A stretch of 64,000 nt of DNA, taken from the NCBI RefSeq assembly GCF_022539665.2, contig NC_081338.1, positions 3,223,679 to 3,287,678 of the forward strand, read 5' to 3'. The notes below the pieces were generated by a model, which searched no databases, was not told the origin of the DNA, and was given only the letters and a program-made list of their open reading frames with translations. Each line of letters begins with the position of its first letter. Positions within the stretch are counted from its first letter, which is position 1. This document shows, piece by piece, positions 56,880-64,000 of the stretch. The position numbers and the translations under genes are program-made. Source of the DNA: Daphnia carinata (taxonomy: Eukaryota; Arthropoda; Branchiopoda; Diplostraca; Daphniidae).

Positions 56880-58758
56880 TTAAACCTTGTTACGCAGAAA
56901 ATCATAAATAGCCATAGTTTCGTCGATGTCAACATAACACCCCTCTAAGTGACGTGATACGCGAGTCTCATCAAATGACGTCCGCCCGTGTAGAACTCTT
57001 CGATTGTTGAAAGCTAGCAAATCCCCAGGTGCCAAATGGAAAGCGAATTGCATTGATTCCGTGCGGATTTTCTCCGTTAAGAGCTGCAAGATATTGTGAC
57101 AACTTAGTCGCAGAACTTTTGGTCAAAACCAAAGCTACTCACATGGTAGGAGTGGTAAAACGGAGTAATCAGATGGGTAGGTGCCTGAAGCGGACCCATA
57201 GTGCGATTGTTATAGTGAATCTCTGTCACCTTGCCTTCGTTGTCGGTGCAAATTATGGGCCAAGTTTGCGAAAATTTCATCTGAAAACGATGGCGTCATT
57301 TCAATTTTTTATTTCACTGGCGCAAAATAGGAATATTTACGCCATTAACGCTGATCTGGAAACGAACTGGAGTTGCCGACAAAATATGGAAGGCAGCTGG
57401 TTCGTTTTCTTTGAGCCAATTTGCTGCCCGGAAGCCGTCCACCAGGAATGACAACCCTCCAGGATCACTGCCGCCGCCCTTTATGTCAGTAGACTGAAAA
57501 ATTTGTTTCATACTTTAAATCCATGTGACATCTCAAAGCTAATCGTATCACTTACTTTCAAACAGTGTAGGAGCTGCATTCCTGGGCTTTTTTCGCGATA
57601 GTTCATGTCTGCAATGGTGAATTCCGATAACTTAATCTGGAATCCTAAGACCATGTGATCAACTTGAACGCTACCTGTATGGTGATGAAGATGTGTTCCT
57701 GTGTACGCCAAGTGCTCTGGATCGGGCTCAGCTACCACGTCAAAAGTAACTCCGTAAGATGTTTCTTTAACGTAGGCGAATCTTTTAACTACTTCGATTA
57801 TTTTACCCTGTGCGGAGGGATTCGAATGTAATTCATTATCCTAGCATAAGAATGCTTTTGTTTAAATTGCGGGTGTTGCTAGTGTACCTTGGTAGTAGGG
57901 ACCCCACGTAGCAAGGCTGTACCAAATCGGTGAAACATATCTAGCCACATGGCAAGACCCCTATTCGATTCCATTACCTCCTCGTAAGATATTTCTGGCA
58001 AATTTTTCCATATGGTCGTTCTATCCCATAAGGTCAAGGGAGGTCGTTCACTTACTTGTTCATCCTCCACTGGCGATGCAAAATTATCTTCTATAAAGCA
58101 TCTACTGTGACGCAGGAGCCTGTAAAATCCAATAGTGTTAATGTTATAGATGCTTTCGATGTTTGAAATTGAGAACTTTCATCTAACCATTCTGGTTCGT
58201 AAATTGACGAATGACTCTGTCCTTTTTCCATCCATTCGACCACTAACTGGCCGTCTTTGTTGACGTTCAATCGGTCGGGTCGTATGTTAACATCAAGCGA
58301 TGGCGTATCGATTAATTTTTGCTTGGTAGATTTATCAACGCACTGTGAACACTTGCAATTGTCTCTTAGCTAGGGAAATACGAAAGGCGTAACAAGGAAA
58401 TTTAGATAATTCGTTATGGTCGTTCCATGTCTCAAAGCAAAAGTGACATCTTACCCAGATATATTTAAAGTTGACAGTGGTAGAAGAGCTGTCATCAAAA
58501 ATGATTTTTGCTGCTTGCTGATGACCTCCGGGAACTACTGACAAAATGTTCACCTTGTTCGTTTGTTTCAGCCTAAATGCTTCGTAGTAGCGTTCTGTTA
58601 GTTGGAATAAGTTAAGGATAATTAAATAACTTAAAATATTGAGACACGGATTGACTTTCGTCTTTGTCGTCTAATTTACTTGATTGCTGGGCCCTTAGTG
58701 ACGAAATTCCCTGCCTCCCAGGAACAAAAAGACTACGAGCAAAGCCCGCAACTATCAT
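56880..58758 (-). CDS. BBOX1: gamma-butyrobetaine dioxygenase-like 2-oxoglutarate oxygenase
   Basis: Nine exons: 58680-58758, 58455-58594, 58188-58369, 57888-58119, 57675-57807, 57556-57608, 57341-57493, 57143-57280, 56880-57083, giving 437 residues. N-terminal zinc module C78-x-C80-x2-C83 with His126 (LRDNCKCSQC), then the JBP/TauD-like oxygenase fold with Fe ligands H254-x-D256 (HTD) and H402 (VLHGR), and Arg414 in SRHLEG for 2-oxoglutarate. RHLEGCY and PGMQLLHCLK favour BBOX1 over TMLHE; both act in carnitine synthesis. The 35-residue head (MIVAGFARSLFVPGRQGISS) is Arg-rich and amphipathic, like a mitochondrial leader, whereas vertebrate BBOX1 is cytosolic. Convergent with the preceding gene, 177 bases apart. 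Confidence 0.85.
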
Positions 58759-58821
58759 TTTTTTTTCCCCACCGCAGCGAAGAGATGCACAACACTTTAT
58801 GCCGTTCTACGATTTCCCTTC

Positions 58822-58830
58822 ATTTATATA
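58822..58830 (-). promoter_or_regulatory. TATA box of the BBOX1-like gene
   Basis: TATATAAAT on the minus strand, 64 bases before the ATG. Confidence 0.55.
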
Positions 58831-59404
58831 CCCAAGAGTAGACCCTGCTGGAAAGTTAAAGTTCCCAATCTGTATCACGTGATCTCACAAGGTTCTTGTC
58901 GAATAGTCCTCACAGGGGAATGGGAGTACTCAAAGCATCTCAGGGAAAGCAAAACGATAACAGCCTAACGTGCCCTGGGCTTTCCCACTGTTTTTCTCTT
59001 GCTAGTTGCTATGTTGCGTATAAGGACACGACTTTGTGCGTATACAAGCTTACAACGTAAATAAACCAGTTCCAACCAGTGAGCGCGGGTAAAGGGTATG
59101 TAAAGTTTGTTGAATTTGACTTCGTAACTGCGTTTTCTTAACAACTAACCACTTGTTAGATGACGTCATAACCTGTCCTCATTAGAAAATGCCAAGCTTA
59201 TGAAAATGGGATGGCGAACAAATTCAGCAAAACTACCACTACTATTTTAATTCAATCATTCGAAATAAAAGATGGTGCTATGGTATGCCACATTATGTAC
59301 TATGCTTTCCTGTTCAACAAGAAATTTGTAGAACAGAACTTGATTCGATCGAATGCTTAAGAAACCTTTTATTCGTGCAGCATGTACAAGACATCGAGTG
59401 ACGT
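58831..59404. other. spacer between BBOX1-like gene and HAT1
   Basis: Upstream DNA of the BBOX1-like gene and 3' UTR of HAT1. No gene recognised. Confidence 0.5.
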
Positions 59405-61324
59405 TTATTGCGTTGCTGCAAGCCGTTCCAGAGTATGCCTAGCGGAAAATAGCACGAAACGTATTAATGACCAACGTGAACAAGGACGTGAAGGTAAAAT
59501 AAAATTGAATTAATTAATTATATTACCTGTACTCGTTCTCTAGGGTTTGATACTGTTTGTCTAGATTTTCAATCCGTTGCTCTTTTGTCGATGTAGATAG
59601 AGTGGAGCGTAGTTCTTCTGGGTTGAGAGCTTTCTGCAACTTCTTGTAATCTGATGCTTCTTTCTGAAATCAGATGTACACGATTTTGTGTAACGCAGTT
59701 ATTAAGTAATCGGTGAAGATGGAAAATACCTGATAAGGAATGTTCAGGCGACGCTTTACATCTAGGCGGTAAGCGCGATACTCTTCAAGATCGGCGAGAT
59801 TAGTAGCTTGGAAACGAAGAATTTCATATACTCTCCTCGCTTGTTTCTGAATATAACAGAAGTGTTTTTAAGATTCCAAGCAGGATAGAAAGAACGATCA
59901 TACTTTATTAATTTTCAGGTCTCTTTGAGCTTCGTCCACCATTTCAGCATTAAATCCTCGATGCAATTTTTCTTTTGAGAAGGACGGCAATTTTTTGCAA
60001 TTTTGCGCATCAACGAAATCACGAAGACGAGTGAACTCTTCAGAAGGGTCTTCGACTATTACGAATTATGTAAGGAATTATTAGAAGTTTGTTTTTAAAG
60101 AATTGTAGATACCTGTAATATCCAGTATGTTAGAATCCTTCAAGAAGGTGCGATAAATAACGTTTAGAAGTTCCGCTCCGAGACCCAACCGTTGAAACGG
60201 CGGCAAAACCAAAAACTGGCTAATGCGAGGTCGAGTTTTGTTCGGGTAGGCGAAGTAAAGGTAAACTGTAGCATATCCACAAATAGCATATCGATGACCA
60301 CTTTCGCAAGGGTATTTTTCAAATCTACACACGAAATAGGATCTTAGAAGACTGAGGTTTGATAATCATTTTCGATTCAAGTTATTACATTAAATAAAAG
60401 CGCCATCGGTCGTCATCAACATCGATAAAGCTAGCAGCATCAACATACCACAACAGGAAAGTTTGTAAACGTTCATGATATGACCGGAAACCAGGTTCCT
60501 CGATCGTACAGCTGTACAACTGAAAATGTCTTTCCGTCACTGAACCTAATGATGGAACTTACCATGAACGTGCAAAATTTCAAAAATTAATGTGATTTAC
60601 CTTTATTGATTGAGTATGTTGAAAGTAGTTCACCAAAAGGTTTGAAGGTCTGCTCCTTATTGAGTGTAGCAACAAAGTCATCAAGGTTGGTCATGTAACC
60701 TGGTGGTAACTTGGCAGAAATAGCTCCCATAACATCATCAGCCTGATGAAAAATAAGTATAGTTGATCAGCACAATAATAGTTTGTAGGAGAAAAACAAA
60801 GAGAACACACTATTGCCCCATCAAATTGCTTTGGATCCACTTCTGCTTTGTATGTCATTCCTAGGTAAGTGTTCAGCTTTCCTGCGGTGTAGTACAAACT
60901 AATTTTGAGGTTTTGGTATCCAAATATGCTTTCACTTTCGAAAGAAAAAATAATAAATTAGATGGGCCATTAAGCCACAAAATATTAGAAACTAATTGTA
61001 GATAATGTAGTACTTTTCCCCAAAGATCTGATGAGACATTTCTGGCTTGAAAGTAGTTTCATCATTCTCAACATCAGAAGGTTCTCGTACTGTGAATTTG
61101 TATGAATTAGTTTGACACAAACACAACTGAATATACAATGAATTTGCACACCTAACTTTAAATCTAGAGCTTCATTCGAATCGGTGATGAACGTCTGGAG
61201 GAGATTTTTTTTGTAAGAACCTATGAATTTGGTAGAATGTCAGCAAAAAGCAGCATAGTAAACAAATAGCTTTAGTCATGTCTTGAAGATTAGTGGAATA
61301 TTACAAAAAAAAATTACCTTCCAT
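59405..61324 (-). CDS. HAT1: histone acetyltransferase type B catalytic subunit
   Basis: Eleven exons: 61318-61324, 61152-61220, 61014-61089, 60811-60934, 60601-60742, 60389-60545, 60113-60324, 59904-60055, 59730-59846, 59527-59663, 59405-59438, giving 408 residues (human 419). N-terminal domain to about residue 190 (SHQIFGENESIFGYQNLKIS, PPGYMTNLDDFV, GFRSYHERLQTF); GNAT core with the acetyl-CoA motif Q236-x2-G239-x-G241 (RISQFLVLPPFQRLGLGAEL); likely catalytic Glu264 in DITVEDPS; C-terminal helices (KQARRVYEILRF, EEYRAYRLDVKRRL). It acetylates newly made H4 at Lys5/Lys12 with RbAp46/48. Very short introns, one of 55 bases. Divergent from METAP1D. Confidence 0.95.
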
Positions 61325-61671
61325 ATTACTGTTGAATAAAGAATTTCAGGGTAATACGGATAGCAACAAGTTCTTATAAATTATAATTTTGTAGCTCTTA
61401 TTTAATGTACATGCAGCATGCGAAACTTGCTAGGAGTGGGGACAACCTGAACGGCTGAAAAAGTTGGCCCAATAGATGGCGTGGGCCGTCTTTTCCCGCG
61501 TTACGTCTAGCAGACAAAAATCTTTTGTGAATTGTCAACATAGCCCAGCTTGTTCCAATTTGCTTCTCCGATTCAGTGTTCCCTGCAAATATAGGCTTGC
61601 ATCAAGTACGAGTACGTCCATTGATCTTGTTAAGCCTTTATCTTGATTTCATTCACCTGCAATAAGCAGTA
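61325..61671. promoter_or_regulatory. bidirectional promoter HAT1 / METAP1D
   Basis: 347 bases between opposite ATGs, no TATA box seen. Contains GCCCAATAGATGGCG near 61468. Confidence 0.55.
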
Positions 61672-63063
61672 ATGCTTTTCATTCAAGTATATATTAGTGC
61701 GTTGAGTTACCGAGGTTCGCCATTGGCAGCGAAAAGTCTACTGCAAATAAAACGCTCTATAAGAATGAACTCTTGGTTTAAGTATACTACTAAAAAATTA
61801 GAAAAAGAAAAGTTTTAATGTCTCGTTTTAAAGGAAACGCTTAGATTTTGGAAATTACCAAGTCATAGAAACTCCAGGTCAGGTCCTACAGACGCTAAGA
61901 TGTGTTCCGTCCAAAATTATGAAGCCTCTGTATGCACAGGATGGGCAAAGGATTCCAATTCCAGTTGCTGAGTCAACTAAACCTGAAATAAAATCCCATA
62001 CACAGATAGATGGTATGAGGGCCTCCTGTAGACTTGCAAGAAATGCATTAATTTATGCTGAAGAATTAGTCATGGTAAATGTTTTATTTTACAGGAATCT
62101 ATTGGTAAATTGTTATAATTTTAGCTGTGTTTGAATCAATAGGTTGGAACTACAACTGAAGAAATAGATAAAAATGTGCATGAATACATTATTTTGCATG
62201 GAGCTTATCCATCACCACTGCATTATAAAGGCTTCCCAAAATCTATTTGTACATCTGTCAACAATGTTGTGTGCCATGGTATAGTATTTCTATTCAGCTA
62301 ATTTTGACCACTTTTGTGATTTTTGTCATTTACATCTTTTTAGGTATACCTGATAACAGAGCGCTAGTTAATGGTGATATTATAAATGTGGATATCACTG
62401 TAAGCTAATCATTTTAGTGTTTTGCCCTACTTAAAATAACAGCTCATTGGATGGCTGTCGTAGGTGTATCTGAATGGCTTTCATGGCGATGTTTCCGAAA
62501 CTTTCCTCGTTGGTGACGTTGATGAAAAAGGAAGAGAGCTAGTAGCAGTCACAAAGAAATGTTTGGATGAAGCTGTGGCAATATGCAAACCTGGCCGACC
62601 ATTTAACTACATCGGTGAACATCGTTGAGAGAAGCTTAAATGTTCTCTTTCGTTAATGGAAGCGTGATTGCTAACCCTCTCTGTTCAACTATCAAAAGGC
62701 GCTGTCATTGAAGCATGTGCCAGAAAGCATGGTTTCCGGGTTGTTCCTGCGTTTACAGGACACGGAATAGGATCTTACTTTCATGGAGCTCCAGATATAT
62801 ACCATTTTAGTATGCTGATTGCTGCCTATACAGAATAACTAATAACGACTTGTGTTTGATTTTTAACAGAAAATACTGTACCGGGCCTGATGGAAGCAGG
62901 GCAAACGTTTACTATTGAACCTGCAGTTGCTCAAGGAAGTTCTCAATGTATCATACTCGAAGACAAGTGGACTGCGATAACATCAGACGGAAGTAGGGCG
63001 GCTCAGTTTGAGCACACTGTGCTTATCACCGAAAGCGGCGTAGAAGTGCTTACCTCAAAATGA
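61672..63063 (+). CDS. METAP1D: methionine aminopeptidase 1D, mitochondrial
   Basis: Seven exons: 61672-61781, 61834-62074, 62143-62278, 62344-62399, 62464-62614, 62699-62809, 62870-63063, giving 332 residues (human 335). The head [20 protein letters not shown] with later [12 protein letters not shown] is a mitochondrial leader. Metal ligands D179, D190, H253, E285 and E316 are all present ([31 protein letters not shown]). It removes the initiator Met of mitochondrial proteins. Intron 1 is only 52 bases (GTATAC..AAAG); I chose it because it restores [12 protein letters not shown], the family motif FGxY..PG, in frame. Confidence 0.92.
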
Positions 63064-63236
63064 CTCCATTTATTTTGATGGATTGACCCCTCTTCAGTAC
63101 GTTGGTAAAGTTTATGTATATTGACAACAAGGCACTATTTATTTAATTATTTCGTAAAGCAAAACATTTTTAAATGGAAACAGCACGAATTCAATTGATA
63201 CAAAAGATGAGTGTAATAGAATGAGAAGATAAAAGG

Positions 63237-64000
63237 TCACTCTTTCAAAGCAACACTGTTCAGTGGCTGAATCAATTCACCTGCGCCCGGGTTAGTGTTG
63301 CTTGCTTGTTGTACTTGCATACGCACTTCAAATACTTCTTGGATGGCGTTTCGGAAACAAACGAAGTTGTAATCGATTAATCCTGGAACATAAACGTGCA
63401 AACATTTCTTGGTTTTCATTTACAAATTAATGACATACCTTGACGAGCAAAGTGATCTTCTCTTAAGATGCAAACCAAAGCCAAAAATCGGTTTACTTCC
63501 CGCAGGTAAAGGATTGTTGAATTGTTTAATTTAATGAGACTTAGACTCTGATGATCAAATGCAGCACCATCGGCATCCTTTGTCCTACAACAAAGATGTA
63601 CGATGTTTGCCAACTGCAAAAAACTAAATCTTTTTGAAGTGGAAATAGTACCCATAAATGCATGAGATGTCAACGACAACATCTATCATGTCGCAACATA
63701 ACTCGTAGCTTTGCATGTCGACTGGTGAAGAGTCAGTGGCAATATAAATCTTGGAAACGACGTCGAAGAGAAATGCTTTCTCAATCCCCGAATTCTAATA
63801 TGGCAAAACCATTGATTTACTGATTTTTTGAAATGTTCAGGCAAAACTAGATAATACCGAAACAAATATGTTGAGCAAGTTCTCCAAGGTAGGTAGTTGT
63901 GGGATGAGTTTTTGAACCACTTTACTAAATGCTTCAAATATGCTATGATCATAAATGGAAGTCAAATAGAAACTCAAATTAACTGAGTCAAAGCCTTCCT
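63237..64000 (-). CDS. RRAGC: Ras-related GTP-binding protein C/D, 3' part
   Basis: Partial: exons 63237-63382, 63439-63584, 63652-63794 and 63858 to the window edge. The C-terminal roadblock domain is very close to the family: [100 protein letters not shown]. RagC/D pairs with RagA/B at the lysosome to recruit TORC1 in response to amino acids. The GTPase domain lies beyond the window. The exon reaching 64000 might end at a CAG near 63980 instead. Convergent with METAP1D, 173 bases between stops. Confidence 0.93.

Noticed and set aside
61782-61833. A 22-base intron at 61812-61833 in METAP1D
   Set aside because: It would restore frame but is too short to splice; the 52-base intron with donor at 61782 restores the same frame.

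Overview
This is a eukaryotic window, most likely from a small-genome branchiopod crustacean of the Daphnia type. The basis is inference: GT-AG introns mostly of 50-100 bp, arthropod-type genes (a Mlp84B muscle LIM gene, a 104-residue RpL36A), and a four-member family of secreted LRR proteins of the kind usually named after the Oplophorus luciferase 35-kDa subunit. No species can be proven from the sequence alone.

Layout. 1-17.3 kb is a dense cluster of small TATA-driven genes for secreted, low-complexity proteins: a Gly-rich protein, four large Tyr/Thr-rich repeat proteins on the minus strand (called YTT-1 to YTT-4 here), a divergent Tyr-rich relative on the plus strand, a Ser-rich protein with a furin-like site, a small Tyr-rich protein and one unrecognised secreted protein. 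Several share the same peculiar gene start: a first coding exon of only four bases, then an intron, then the signal peptide. Three intron-containing tRNA-Arg(TCT) genes sit inside the cluster (10.5-11.1 kb).

17.3-25.1 kb is a triplicated locus: two near-identical 3.3-kb blocks with a 5'-truncated copy between them, each with an intronless ORF for a Val/Glu/Pro/Ala-repeat protein with a basic C-terminus. 26.3-28.5 kb holds a prothymosin-alpha-like acidic gene. 30.3-32.2 kb holds divergent RpL36A and WASHC3. 35.6-42.8 kb is the muscle LIM gene, with an alternative short-isoform terminal exon and a pair of mutually exclusive exons. 45.0-53.7 kb is four tandem secreted LRR genes with the same five-exon plan. 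54.6-64 kb is ordinary housekeeping: a malate/lactate dehydrogenase-family oxidoreductase, a gamma-butyrobetaine dioxygenase-like enzyme, HAT1, mitochondrial METAP1D and the 3' part of RagC/D.

How it hangs together. The first 17 kb reads as a co-evolving biomaterial locus: shared start architecture, shared promoters, homogenising tandem repeats, apparent gene conversion between YTT-1 and YTT-4, and one C-terminal frameshift in YTT-2. It and the triplicated locus are the best candidates for something undescribed. All exon models below were built by hand from reading frames and splice signals; no database or transcript was available.
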